Shown: positions 31,300 through 42,569, counted from the stretch's first letter. The stretch: 64,000 nt of DNA from Anarhynchus alexandrinus (GCA_008711295.1 VUYV01000498.1:104937-168936); one strand, 5' to 3'. The notes: generated from the sequence alone by a model not told the origin. Numbers and translations are program-made.

Positions 31300-31600
31300 C
31301 GGGCAGCTAATATTAGATTGCTTTAATTCTGCTGTTTTGCAGCTAAAGGAGAAGCTGCTCCCTCAGCGCAAGAGTTGAAACTCTTTAGCCTTCCTCTGTG
31401 TCACCTCTATGGCCATGGATACCTCCAGGTGTGACGTAAGTGAGACTCGGGGAGAAAACATCTTCTGTTCAGCATCAAAATCCTATTACCGAGCGCTGTG
31501 TTCTGCTGCACAGATATCGGGCTCGGCACAGATAAGTGGGAAATAGCTCCTGATCTGGGCTGGAGCAGGAGCTGTATCTCGGGCTGCACAGGCTCCGAGC
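31300..31600. promoter_or_regulatory. Island with T-box, CRE-like and GATA sites
   Basis: AGGTGTGA at 31427-31434 is a perfect T-box half-site that overlaps TGACGTAA at 31432-31439 (CREB/ATF or C/EBP-type). AGATAAG at 31530-31536 is a perfect GATA site. The left end has GCTAATATTAGATTGC and an acceptor-like TTCTGCTGTTTTGCAG near 31326-31342, but the open frame after it is only a few codons. Best read as an enhancer candidate. Confidence 0.4.
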
Positions 31601-31639
31601 GCTGCTTCACTGCCTTTGCTGCTGAAAGAAAATTCCGCT

Positions 31640-32170
31640 CTCCCCCTCCTCTGCGTCGGAGGGAGACATCGCTGCGGGTATCCGCCCTCACAGCACCCCC
31701 CGGCCGTTCCCTCCAGCGCTGCCCCGAGGAGGGGGATTCCTCCGTCACCCCACTGATGGCCAACAGACCGCGCTGGGCTGGCGCCGGGGCCAGGCATCCT
31801 CCTGGGAGCGTGGGGGCAGGGGCTCAGTCGCCCAAAAAAGAGCGGGCGCAGCCCTGGCCCCACACCACCCCACAGCAGCTGTGGGGTCGGCCCCGGGGAT
31901 TGCGGATGCTGCGGGCAACTGCCCTTGTCTTCCCCTCCGCTCCCTGGGGCGCCGCTGGCTTTGAGAAAACCTCTTCGCCTTCCGGGGGTCGCCTTGTAGA
32001 TCTAATGGCAATGTTTCATTGGGGAGTAAAAGCCCGGTGGCTCCGGGGGGAGATGCTCCGCGGGGGTCGGCCGCACCGCTTTCCCTGCGGGGGGACGCTG
32101 CAGGAGCGGGGCCGGCGGGCGAGGGTTGCTGCCGGTCCCACGCTGCCGGCGGGGAACGCACCGTCCCCGT
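31640..32170. other. GC-rich non-coding stretch
   Basis: Part of a 444-codon + strand open frame (31498-32832) that has no domain and crosses simple repeats. Not called as a gene. Confidence 0.4.
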
Positions 32171-32426
32171 CCCCCTGCACACGCGTGGGTTTGCTTTTGA
32201 AAATAGCAGGTGCCGAAAAAGTATTACCGTGCTCATCTTGTTTTAGGGGCGCTGTTGGGTTTTCCCGGTGTTTACCGTGTCCTGCGCTGGCTGCGCCTGC
32301 ATGGGGGTTTCGGGTAAACCCCGCACCGCGAGCGTGGGAGCTGCAGCTAAATGAGTCCGTGTTGGAAAGAAGGTGTCGGGGGAACCCCGGGGGTGCCGCC
32401 TCCAGCGCTGCCCCATGCTGGGCTGG

Positions 32427-32467
32427 GCTCTGGGGGCTCCGGGGGCTCTGGGGGCTCCGGGGGCTGA
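32427..32467 (+). repeat. 10-bp tandem repeat
   Basis: GGGCTCTGGG and GGGCTCCGGG alternate over about four copies. Confidence 0.85.
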
Positions 32468-32469
32468 GG

Positions 32470-35400
32470 TCCCTGGGGAGGGGGCTGGAGAGTGAAGGTG
32501 GGCTCAGGCAGGAGCTGTCGTTCCGGCAGTTTCTGGGTGAAATTCTTTCCCCGCTGTGGTGCCCGAACTGGGAGGAGATGCTCCTCGTGTTCTTCCCAGC
32601 CCTCACGCATGGCTCCCATACGGCTCGTGCCTCAAGTGCCCGCGTTGGGCTGGTCCCCCCCGGTGGTGCCGGGCTCGCCGGCTGCCTTTCCCGGGGGTGC
32701 GTGATGGCACGGGCAGCGTGGCGGTGCCTGTCCCGGCTGCCCGCTCGGCTCTGCGGCGGTGCGTGCCGGGGGTGGCCGGCGAGTGGGGTGGGGGCTGCGT
32801 CGGGGGTGAGCGGAGGGGAGACGTGTGCGTGATTAAAATGCCCTTCGGGAGCTGGGGCGGCTCAGTCCCCGCTGAGCGTCCGGCTCCGCGGTGGATCCCG
32901 GTAACACGGGAATAACCCGGTGCGGAGGGAAGGGGGTCTGCACCGGCAGCTGCCGTGGGGAGAGGAGAGCAAAGGGGCTCCGGCGCCGGGGGGTGAGGGG
33001 GTCGGGCTGCGACAGACCCACGTTGAAGGGGAGTGGGGTGTTGGGGCTGGGGAGCGTGAAGTTGTGCTGAGCTGTGCTGTAGCGCTGCCTGCTAATCAGG
33101 AGCAGAGCCTAATGAGCGGGACTAATGAGGCGGAAGGGGAATTCCAGCAAGTTTGGGGAGGCTGGGGAGTTTCGGTGCTGGTCGGGGTGTCTCTGGGGGT
33201 TTTCTGTGGTGTCTCCCCAAAAGCGGCGATGGGTTCCCACCGGGGGATGGTGCCCGCTCCGGGCAGCGTGCTCGGCGTGCCGGGGTTCCGCAGCGGAGCC
33301 GGGTGACCGCAGGTGCCAGTCCCAGCGTGTCCGTGTGCTCCAGCCTGCTCCCAGGGCCGGGGGACACGTGCCACCGGAGGCGGCTGTCCCTGCTGGGTGG
33401 CTGGGGATGCTGGAACCTGAAGGGCGGGAGGCGGGTGTCAGCGGTGGGGCTGTGGGAGCGCGGCGATGTGGGGCTGAGGGCTCCTGCGGACTGCGGCGCG
33501 GGGGGCTGCGCGCCTGTCTGCTTCCTGCGCCGACGCAGACGGCTGCGGGAGCGAGCCCGCCCGGCAGCCCTGGCCATCTCCTCCCCCGGGAGCCGCGGGG
33601 CAGTTCTGTGCTGTGGTTGGCACCTCTCTGCCCATCTTCCTCCGCGTCCTCTCCTGGAGAGCGTCCGGGAGCTCCTGCGGGCGGCCCGTCAGCGGCCTGA
33701 TGGCTCTCCTGCCCCTTCCCAGGGCTGCCGTGCTCCCGCCCCGCCGGGAGGTGACATCCCCGTCCCGGCACCGCGCTGCTTCCTATATTGCGATCCTCCT
33801 GGGACGGGTGTTGGGGGATGCTGGTGGCTTCGTGCGGCCCCCGCCGGCAGCCTCTCCCGGGGACTGCTGCAGACCCTTCCTCTCCCCTCTTGGTTTTGGC
33901 TGCTTTGAAGGCGGGAGGGAGGTTCGTGAGCCACACCACTGCGGGCATTTTTTTTTTTTTCTCTTTCTTTCCTCTTCTCCTTGCTTTTTAATGAGCCAAC
34001 CTTGGGGGACCTTGAGAGACACTCCTGCAGCTTTGCTGTGACTTATCTCCCGGCCTCTGCCCCCTATTCCGCCGAGGGGATAAATCTCGGCTCCCGGCGC
34101 GGAGCCCGTCCCGCCGCGCGGTGCAGGCGTCATAACTCACGGCGGGGGGGGCGCTGCCTGGCGGAGGTCGCGGGGTGGACGTCGCCGCTCGGTGCCGTGA
34201 TGGATGGGCGGCCCGGGGGGGGTGGGGGGAGCAGGGAAAAAAGTCCCATTACAACGGGGGACAAACTGTTAAATTATTCCCCGTTCAACCTGGGTCGGGG
34301 TAAACCAAAGCAGACCTGCCGAGAGTGACGGGGGACTGCGGGCTGCCTCCGGGGAGCCTTTAGGGGAGAACGGGTGGGTCGAGAGGGTGTTTGTTCCCTT
34401 TAGAAGAAGCCTTGGCCTTTCCTTGCCTCCATCCCCGGTGCTGTGCTGAGGCCGGGGCTCGTGCTCCCCAGGGAGGCAGGACCATCCCGCATCAGTGTGG
34501 GGACCGGGATGTGGTCCCGCTGGGGACCCCCGAGCCGGGGACCCGCCGTGCACCCCTGGCAGCCAAACCCCATTCCCCGGGGCTGGACGTGCTCCCCCCT
34601 GTCTGAGGGGCTTTGCCGGGCGCAGGGTCCTCCCTGCGGGGCTGCCTCTGTGCGTGTGGGGCAGCCGGGCCCCGCTCCAAAGCTGCTCTCCAGCCGTGAG
34701 ATAATTGCGGTGTTAAAAGAGTGGGACAAGCGACGTGGCAGTCCCTGGAAGCCGTGGCGCTGAGGCGCCGAGCTCTGCCGCGTCCTCCTCCGTTATTAGC
34801 AGCGGTGCCTACACAGGGACGGGACTGGAGCCTCTCCCTCTCTCTTTCAGGCTGAGAAGCCGCTGCTGTGAGACCCCGACGGCTCTTCCCGACGGCTCCG
34901 AGGGGCCAACGCGATCCTGAGCGCCCACCTGCGACCGCAGCACGAGGTTCCTGCTCTTGGCCTCCAGGTACATCGCTCCCACCGAGCAGCCCAGGTAGGG
35001 GGGGGCACGGAGATGGTTTTTGGTTGAGGACGAAGCTGCCGCTTCCCACGGGCCGTGCCTGGGGCAGCACCGCGCGCGTTCAGCCCGTCGTGTGCTTTGC
35101 ACCAGCACTGGGAACGAATCCTGTGCCCACCCGCGGTGGCGCAAGCGCCCGCGGTCCGGGCTGCGGTGAGATGACCTGGCGACGGGGAGCGTCGTGGGGA
35201 GAAGCCACTGCCGCTCTGGTCCTCGTGGGATGGGGGTGGGGGGCGTCTGGTCCTGCCCGCAGGCCGGGCTCCCCGCTGCTCCACGGGGATCAGTACCGGT
35301 CATCGCCCTCCATCTTGCTTCAGGAGCGCGGGGGTCCCGGGCGCGCGGTACCTCGGTGGTCCCTGCACAGGCCGGGGAGTGCGCGAGCGCGATGCGCACG

Positions 35401-36110
35401 CCGCCCCGCGTGTCATGGCCCGGCCAGACCTGCCACGACTGAGCTCTTGGCGCAGACCGTGCCGCAGAAACCCACCGCGGCGGCTTGTGGGGTTTCCGTT
35501 TGGTCGGTTTGAACCCGTCCCCATCAGTTCGCGTTACACGGACTGAGATCGTGCCGCGTGCTGACACCAGCCCGCACCGGGAGCTTGCGCCAGCCGAGCC
35601 AGTAGTTAAAATTTAAACCTAGCGAAGGCAGCGTGACTTTCTCCTCCAGACGAGACACCGTCCCCGTTTCCTCCCGGCGTTGCAAGTGCCCGAGGGTGCG
35701 GGCGGCTCTCGGAGGGGCTGCGGCGGCACTGTCACAGCCGCGCTTTCGGCGCGATGGCCAGGGACGGGCGCTGCTCGGGGACCGGCCACGTGGCACCGTC
35801 TGCCATTGCGCACATCTCCCGCCACGCTGCCCCGCCGGCTGCTGCTCCCGGGGACCCCCAGCGCCGGGACCGCTCTTCCCCCGGCTGCTGTGGGCAGGAG
35901 CGGGTACCGGCAGAGCCACGCATCGCTCGGCCCACCACAGGGCTCCCGGCGCTGGGGAGCCGTGCAACCCCGCCGTGCTGCGCTGCTCACCGCACGCCAG
36001 CTCCGCCGCTCGGCCCCGCTCCCAGGCGCACGCTCGGCAGTCGGGAATCAGGGAGCGGGAGTTGAGAGCCCTCGTCCCTCGGCTGGGGCAGGGGTCGTCC
36101 CACGCGGGGG
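32470..36110. other. Long GC-rich stretch without a supported gene
   Basis: About 3.6 kb of CpG-rich DNA. Small AT-richer patches occur at 33940-34000 (T/C-rich tract CTCTTTCTTTCCTCTTC then TTTTTAATGAGCC), 34260-34320 (GTTAAATTATTCC) and 35595-35640 (GTTAAAATTTAAACC). Overlapping frames of up to 279 codons occur on both strands. No domain, credible exon or transposon was recognised. Confidence 0.45.
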
Positions 36111-36214
36111 ATTAGAGAAGCTTCGCCTCTGCGAGGAGGCTGTGCAGATGGATTTCCCCAGCTGCATTCATCAGTCTGAAGGCAGCAAAGGCAGCTGAGC
36201 TCTGTGTATCACCT

Positions 36215-36345
36215 TGAAGCTTTTTTTTTTTTTTTTTGTCTTTTAGAAAACTTTGGGTGGATGTTATTGCTCATGAAAGCGAGGGGCTGATCATGCTGGG
36301 AAGGAGCAGGCGTAGTGTGGGCTGGCACTATTATGCAAGCTTCCC
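36215..36345. promoter_or_regulatory. T-tract and AT-richer block
   Basis: A T17 run at about 36221-36237 leads to GTCTTTTAG, an acceptor-like end at 36246, then AT-richer sequence with GGATGTTATTGCTCATG. No recognisable exon follows. It could be a regulatory block or a fortuitous polypyrimidine tract. Confidence 0.2.
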
Positions 36346-36465
36346 ACATGCCGCTCTGCCAGTGCGCTCCGTTCCAGAACAACAGCACGCGCCCGCGTGC
36401 CAGCCCCGAGCCCACCCCCGGGTCTGCCGGAGCACCGCGGTCCCGCTCTGCCCACGTCGCCCTCG

Positions 36466-36535
36466 CTGCCGGCCCTGCCTGCGCTGCCTGCGCTGCCTGT
36501 GCTGCCCGCACTGCCTGCGCTGCCTGCGCTGCTGT
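36466..36535 (+). repeat. 9-bp minisatellite
   Basis: About seven copies of CTGCCTGCG with variants, producing a Cys/Ala-rich spurious frame. Confidence 0.9.
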
Positions 36536-36539
36536 GAGC

Positions 36540-37190
36540 CCACGGGGCAGTCAGGGGCGGCGGGGAGAGGGCGATGTGCAGTGCTGCCCGGCCTCTGCAG
36601 AGGTGACAGCGTGGGGCTCTGCCCCACAGTGCCGTGGGGCTCTGGAGCAGGTCCTCCTGGGACCTTGAGCTGGGGCACGTACGGGTCTTGATGCTGGGGC
36701 TGGGCTGCTTCTCACGGGGGTTTGGCGTTGAGTTGTTACCCAGCGGTGATGCGCGTCGTGCCCCGGTGCGGGGACGGAGGTGCCCATCTGGGGAACATGC
36801 CTCGCCGGGCTGCGCCGGTGCAGCCGTTGCTGCCGGGACCCGCTCTGGGCACCGGGGCAGAGGTGGGCTCACTCGTACCCAGGACACTGAGGCTCTTCTC
36901 CAGCCATGTTTTCTCCCTGCTGCTTTCTTCTCTGCCCTTAAACCTCCCTCCCTGAGAGCCGTCTCCCGCGCTGGGCCCTTGGGCCACGAAGGCTTCGGGT
37001 CGCTGGCCGCGAACCTCAAACCGGGGTGCTGGTGGCGCGCACGAGGCTCGCTGGGATGGCGGGGAGCAGCCCGGCGCGGGGATGAACGCGCCGATGTGGA
37101 GCCCCTGCGACGACTCTCCCCATCCTCCCCAGACCCGCCGGAGCCCCCCCGGGAGGAGAGCGCTCCTTAAGGGAAGGCTTGAAGCTGAGC
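36540..37190. other. GC-rich non-coding stretch
   Basis: CpG-rich. No feature recognised. Confidence 0.4.
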
Positions 37191-37191
37191 A

Positions 37192-37398
37192 ATGGAGGAG
37201 CATCTGACAGGGGAGCCCTCGAGGCGCTTTTGTTCCAGCGAGTGGGAGTGCGAGATCCGCTCAGACATGAAAGGCTGCGCAGCTCCGTCCCCAAAGTCGC
37301 GGCGAGGGGGAGGACGGGGGGTGCGGCTGCACGGGGAGGTCATCCCAGGAACGCCTGGCACCGGCATCCCCGCTCCCGCCCTCCCTCCCGGCAAGTAA
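37192..37398 (+). other. 68-codon ORF, possible exon, unrecognised
   Basis: An ATG at 37192 opens a 68-residue frame starting MEEHLTGEPSRRFCSSEWEC and ending at a TAA at 37396-37398. The last bases, CCGGCAAGTAA, contain a GC-type splice-donor consensus (GCAAGT, 37391-37396), so this could be exon end rather than ORF end. The peptide is charged and less biased than typical GC-rich shadow frames. I recognise no domain, and no acceptor is evident upstream. The RORE-bearing island follows immediately. Confidence 0.2.
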
Positions 37399-37520
37399 AT
37401 TAGGTCACACTTGAAAGTCAGTTTCTTGGCTGTGGATTTAATTTAGCTTTTCCAGGCTAGTTATCATATAATAAATTCCAGGAGATTTATAGAAAACATG
37501 CCCAGGGAGGCTTAGCCGGT
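37385..37520. promoter_or_regulatory. Island with perfect RORE and NKX-type site
   Basis: AAATTAGGTCA at 37397-37407 fits the ROR/REV-ERB response element (WAWNTRGGTCA) exactly. It is followed without a gap by CACTTGA at 37408-37414, an NKX2-type core in reverse. Further right are GGATTTAATTTAGC, TAGTTATCATATAATAAATT and GGAGATTTATAG. Dense AT-rich sequence between CpG-rich blocks; good enhancer candidate. Confidence 0.45.
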
Positions 37521-37559
37521 GTGTAACAAGATTTGTGCCTATTTCCCGCTGTCGAGCAG

Positions 37560-38160
37560 CTCCAGCGAGCGCGGTGCTGCCGGCAGAGGCGCAGGCAGGG
37601 CTGGCGGCCCCGCGGGAGCTCGCCGGGGGAGTTGGCCCCCGGGACCGGGCAGCCCCAGCAGTGGGGGGCCGTCACCCCACGGCTCTCCGGGGCGCAGGAG
37701 TGTCCCCAGCGCAGACATCCTCTGTCCCGGCTGCGCCGCCGGCAGCAGCAGCCGCTGCCGTAAATCGCCCGGGAGCGGGTGCGCTCCCCGTGGCCGTTCG
37801 TCACTTGTCGTCTCGCGTCTGCTCAACGTGAGCAATGTCAAGTGGGAGCCCGTCCCGGCGGTGCCCGGTACATGAGCCGCGGGCAGGCGATGCCGGCGGC
37901 AGCGGCGGCGGTGGGAGGACTGGGCAGCCCTGGGGTGGGTGGCAGAGGGGAGCGATGGGGGGTCGGGGGGCTGCCGGGTGCCTCTGTGCCCGAAGCGGGG
38001 AAGGTGTGCGGGACGTCCCTGCCGGGGAGGACCGTGCCTCCTCTCTTCCCTTGCTCCCAGGGTGCAGGTGGCTGTGAGACGGAGCTAAAATCTGCCGCTC
38101 TTTGCTCTCGCTGCTGCTGGAGACGGGTTTCCCACCACTCTGGGAAAGGCCGAGAAGGGA
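37560..38160. other. GC-rich non-coding stretch
   Basis: CpG-rich. No gene or repeat recognised. Confidence 0.45.
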
Positions 38161-38279
38161 AAAGCGCGTGGGTTTGTCGTGATTTATGATACTTGCAGCA
38201 CACCGGCAGCTACGGGGCTGGGAGAGCGCCGGCTCGGCACAGAGGGCACTGCCAGCCGCGCTCCCCGCTCCGTCTCTTG

Positions 38280-38365
38280 CTGCTAACGCCGCCCAATTAG
38301 TGTCTTATTAGTCACTCCGCGTGTTAAAGCATTAAGAACAATTAAGGGTGAGAAGAGTTTCCAGA
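38280..38365. promoter_or_regulatory. Short homeodomain-site cluster
   Basis: Within about 55 bp are CCCAATTAGTG, CTTATTAGTC, GTTAAAGC, CATTAAGAAC and CAATTAAGGG: four or five ATTA/TTAA-type cores with roughly helical spacing. A small enhancer candidate. Confidence 0.35.
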
Positions 38366-38369
38366 TGTA

Positions 38370-38755
38370 GTGGCAAGCGCTGGAGCTGGGAGCTGGCAGC
38401 TCCGCTGGCTGCTCCCATATGGAAGGGATCTCGCGCGCGGCGGGGCCACAAGGACCGGCCCGCGGGTGCTGGGGCCGCTGCGGGGTCCCGGGGCCACCGA
38501 GGTGCGGGCAGCTGGCGGGGAACCCCGCTGCCGTGCAGTCCTGGGGGCAACGCCTGCCTCTGCCGTCAGCGCCGCGGCCGGGGGCCTCGCAGAGGTGGGG
38601 GTAGAGCCACGGGGGTTTGGGGATGAGCGTGGGAAATAGCCACTGGGATGCTCATAGCCGGGGGGGAACAGCCGGCGCTGCTTCTGCCCCCGCGGCAGAG
38701 GCGGCCGCGCTGCCCCGAGCACGGCGACGCACCTCCGAGCAGCGCTTGAGCGCCT
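38370..38755. other. GC-rich non-coding stretch
   Basis: CpG-rich spacer with nothing recognised. Confidence 0.4.
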
Positions 38756-38759
38756 TGGA

Positions 38760-39080
38760 TGTGCTCCCCGTTATTAAGTTTGCAAATGAACTCAAGTCAA
38801 ATATTTATTTATTGGCTGGGCTGGGCGTGAGTCAGAGTCCCTGCGCTCAGCGCCCAGCCGTCGCTGGCAGCCCCGCGCCGCGCCGCGCCTTTCCTGGCGA
38901 GAACACGGGGCTGGGAAAGCGCCTGGCTGCGAGCAGCTACGAAAGTGCATCTGGGACACGGCGTGTGGGGGACAACCGCCGGGATAAAGATAGCACCCGT
39001 GTTGTGACACTTTGAAGCACAGGAGAAGTAGCGCAAGCGGAGAGGAATGTGACTTCAGAGCCTGAGTGCAAGTGACTTCA
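38760..39080. promoter_or_regulatory. Candidate regulatory island
   Basis: Left part AT-rich: CCGTTATTAAGTTTGC and CAAATATTTATTTATTGGC near 38799. Right part of balanced composition with GATAAAGATAGCACC near 38983 (two GATA-like cores). A CpG-rich insert lies between them. Confidence 0.3.
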
Positions 39081-39178
39081 GCTCCCCAGAAATAGAGCCG
39101 GGGGGTGCTGGAGGGAGGGGATCCGGAGCAGGGAGTTCCTGGGGCACTCCGGTGGCTGGTTTCCCCCGCATAAGGTAT

Positions 39179-39398
39179 GTTGCACCCCCACCATTGCACC
39201 CACCGCTGCACCCACCATTGCACCACCATTGCACCCACTGTTGCACCACCATGGCACCACCATTGCACCACCATTGCATGACCATTGCACCCACCGTTGC
39301 ACCCGCTGTTGCACCCACCATTGCACCACCATTGCATGACCATTGCACCCACCGTTGCACCCACCGTTGCACCCACCATTGCACCCACCCCATTGCAT
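39179..39398 (+). repeat. TTGCACCCACC/TTGCACCACC minisatellite, about 220 bp
   Basis: Units of 9 and 12 bp (CCATTGCAC, CCACCGTTGCAC) alternate irregularly for about 220 bp. Both periods are multiples of three, so frames stay open and encode spurious His/Pro/Ala or Trp/Cys/Asn-rich repeats. Confidence 0.95.
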
Positions 39399-39399
39399 T

Positions 39400-42315
39400 G
39401 GAGGGGACAGCCAGCCGGGGTGGGGTGGGCTCTGGCGGGCGCAGGCGATGGGGTGTGCGGCTGAGCGGCGCTGGCTGGGCGCCGTTCCCGTGCCGCTCAC
39501 TGGGCGCGCTCCTCCTCGCTCGCCTGCTGCCGGGGCAGCGACCCGCAGCCGGTCCTTGGCTCGGGGGAGTGTATTTCATCTTGGCAGCCTCGGCACGTTT
39601 GCCTGCCTGGGGCGCTCGTATTTATAGCTGTGGCCTCCCCGCGCTCCGCAGCACCGAACCCTCGCCCTGCGGCCGGGCGCTCTGGGAGGTTTTCCCGTCT
39701 GCTCCTGGAGGCTTCGGGTGCCCCCGTGGTGCGGACGCTCTCCGCTCCCCGGCAGAGGTGGGAGGTTGCCCCAGCCCAGGTGCTGCTTGCCCGGGGCTGC
39801 CTCGCCGGCGCGAGGGACCGGGGGGGTCTCCCCGGGTGGGGATGCTGCGCTCCCCTCCTCGCTGCAGCCGGGGCCGAGCGAGCGCCACGAGATGCTGGCG
39901 TGCAGCTGGGGCGGCGGAGGGATGGACGGTGGCCTTCGGCGTGTTGGAATAATTTCTCTCCTGCTCCCCCCCCGGGGCGAGGAGCGGTTCTTGGACAGAT
40001 GGTGTTTTTGAGTGACCTTGTAGCTCTGAGCGATTCCCTCGGCTGCTGAGTAATGGTGGGAGCTGCGGGAAGCGAGCAGCGGTGCTGCAACCTGCTCGCG
40101 CCGGTGGGAGTTTGTCAGGGAGCCAGGGCTGGGGAGGGGTGTGGGGTGAACCAGGGGATGGAGCCAAAGCCCGGCAACCGTGACGCAATGGCTGCAAGGA
40201 AATTAAATGTGCACCGCGGTCCCCCGCTCCCCTCGGCCGTGGGAAGAGCGCAGCGCGTCCGGTGAGGCTCTTCTGACGCTCCCTGACGGCTCCTCCATCC
40301 CGTGCCCCGTCTCCTTCGCCTCGGCAGCGCGATCGCTGCTCCTCGCTCCTCTTGCTCTTCTTTGGGAAGAGCCCGAGCTTGCCCCGAGAGCCGAGGCAGC
40401 GGTGCCTGCGGTCAGGGAAGCCCCCGCACCGCTGCCGGGACGGTGCTGCCGCCTGCGTGGAGCCCCCCGGGATAAGGGTGTGTGGCGGCGCCCCGGGAGG
40501 GCTGAGCCGCTTGGGGAGCGCGGTGGGTGCTGGTGGGGGAGCCCAAAGGGCAGGGATGGCCGGTGCTGTGCGCCCCCAGCGCCGGGGGGGGGGGTCTGCA
40601 GGGGGGACGTGAGCCCCCGCGCCGCTTTGCCAACCCAGCAGATGCAGGGGGAGCGTGGGGTGGGACGTACCCCCCGCGGGAAGCGGGGCTTTCCACTCCC
40701 CGGGAGCGCGGCGCGGGGTTCACTGTCCCCCACCGCCTCCGGCGTGCCACGGGGCCGGGTCTGGCGTCGCCGCTCGGGCGCAGCCCCGGGCACAGCGGGC
40801 AGAGCTCGCCCGCCCCGGGGCCGGTCAGCCGCTGCCCACCCTGGTCCCCCCGCGGGCGGTCAGGCTCCACCCCGACCCGCTGACCCCCAAAATCGGTGGG
40901 TCCGGTGTCCGCAGGTCTGCGCTCGCTGCGCGGGCGCTGCCTCTGCGAGCCGGAAGCCAAAGAGCTGAGAGCGCAGCAGGTAGAAGGGCTTTTCCAGTAC
41001 AAAGTTTGTCTCACAGCTACAGTCTGGAACTGCAACCCGAAGAGAAAAGACCTCAGTGTGGGTAAAACAGCACTTTTGGGGTCGTCTTTGCCATCAAAGA
41101 AGAGTCGTTGCTCCGGGGTGGGCCTTAGCACGCTCCTTTGGCACCCTCGCAGCTGCCTACCAGCTACGTGAGGGCTGCAGCACCAAGAGGTGTCCTAAAT
41201 TGAGGAAGGAACACGGAGATCTTGGCACCAGCCCGGAGCATCATTTGCATTCAGGCGCAGCTCCCCGCTGCGAGGGCGGCGGGGCCCCGGCAGCGCCTCG
41301 GGGTGAGGAGCGGGGCCGGTACGCCGGCTGCGGCTGTCAGAGCATCCCTGGGGACCGCTGCGGAGGGCGCTGTGTCTCGGGCATCGCTGCGCTCCCCATT
41401 TCTCGTTTTCGTGCTTCTCTGCCTCAACTTTGTGTCCAAGTTCGCCATCCATGATTTGTGCCTCTGCTCCTTCAAACGGGAATTGCTGTCGCGCTTCGGC
41501 GGCCCGTGCCCCGGTGCCTCCCCGTGCTCCGAGGGACGATGCTCCCAGCGCCGTCCCAGCGCGGCCGCTCTCGAGCCCGCGGGCTGCCGGGGGGTCTGGG
41601 CACGGGGGGGCCGGGCCGGGTGTCCCTCGGGGCTGACAGGGGCCGTCAGGAGGAGGCTGCCCATGGCGGTATCGGTTCTGGGGCTTCTCCAAACCTTTGC
41701 CCACGATTCCTGTGACATAATCTGATAACCCCCGGGGGGGCTGTTTCTGTCCCCGTCTGTCCCTGCGCTCTCCGGCGATGGAGAGTGTCTCGTGTTCCCG
41801 CGGGATGGACCACCGGCACCAGGCAGGGCCGGGCGATTCCCAGCTGGGTTCGAGCGGTCCGTCGCAGTGTCCCGTGGGACGAGGCGCTGCTGGCCCTGCA
41901 CCTCCTGCCCCGCAGCCCCTCCAGGCTGGGATGTGGCAGCACGGCGCAGCGGAGGGGGCGCGGGGGTCTCGCGGGTCTGTGAGCGCAGTGGGGTCGGGCT
42001 GCGGGGCCCAAAGCTGCTCCGGCGTCACCGGAGGGAGCGGGCTGGGGGCAGAGGGCTCCTGTGCCGCGTGTCCGGGTGAGGTGGGAGCACAGCGCTCGGC
42101 GGAGAAGGATGCAGAGGGGACGGGGATTGTCCTCCCCACGCCAGCGGCAGCGCTGCCGGGCAGGAGAGCTGCCCGCAGGGACAGAGGTGGCTGCGGTCGG
42201 GGGGCTCTGCCCCGGGGATGCTCATCGGCACGAGCGGGTGCCCTGCCCCTCGCGCTGCGGGTGCTGCGGGGCGCTCAGATGTGGTGCATCGCCCGCAGCC
42301 GCCGGTGCCGGGCTG
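39400..42315. other. Long GC-rich stretch without a supported gene
   Basis: About 2.9 kb of CpG-rich DNA. AT-richer or balanced patches at 39950-40030 and 40975-41110 (CAGTACAAAGTTTGTCTCAC) carry no clear site cluster. Frames up to 314 codons overlap on both strands. No domain or repeat was recognised. Confidence 0.45.
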
Positions 42316-42319
42316 CCTT

Positions 42320-42485
42320 GCAGCATCTGAGCAGCTCCAGTTACTTAACATGCAGCAAGTGTTGTACTCGGAGAAATTTAGACGTAATTTTTTTGTGCTT
42401 GCATGTAAATGTGGGTAGGTGCTGTCCTGATTGATGGCAATTAGCATTTTCTAACGGTAACAGATGTTCAGATTGCCAGGAGGCT
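42320..42485. promoter_or_regulatory. Island with perfect HOX-PBX composite site
   Basis: TGATTGATGG at 42428-42437 matches the HOX-PBX composite consensus TGATNNATNN. It abuts CAATTAGC (homeodomain core) and is followed by CTAACGGTAACAG (MYB-like AACGG). Upstream are AGTTACTTAACATGC and GACGTAATTTTTTTGTGC. About 165 bp of AT-rich, non-repetitive sequence; one of the most specific motif arrangements in the window. Confidence 0.5.
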
Positions 42486-42569
42486 GGTACCTAACGCCCA
42501 CACTGCCATCTGTTCCACTGGGCACTGCCTGGGGAAGCGGTACCAGCGCCGCAGACCTGCGAGTCCTTG

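Noticed and set aside
31498..32832. 444-codon open frame on + strand, the longest in the window
   Set aside because: It crosses an AT-rich island and a 10-bp tandem repeat, overlaps long minus-strand frames, has no recognisable domain and no splice support. GC-rich DNA explains its openness.
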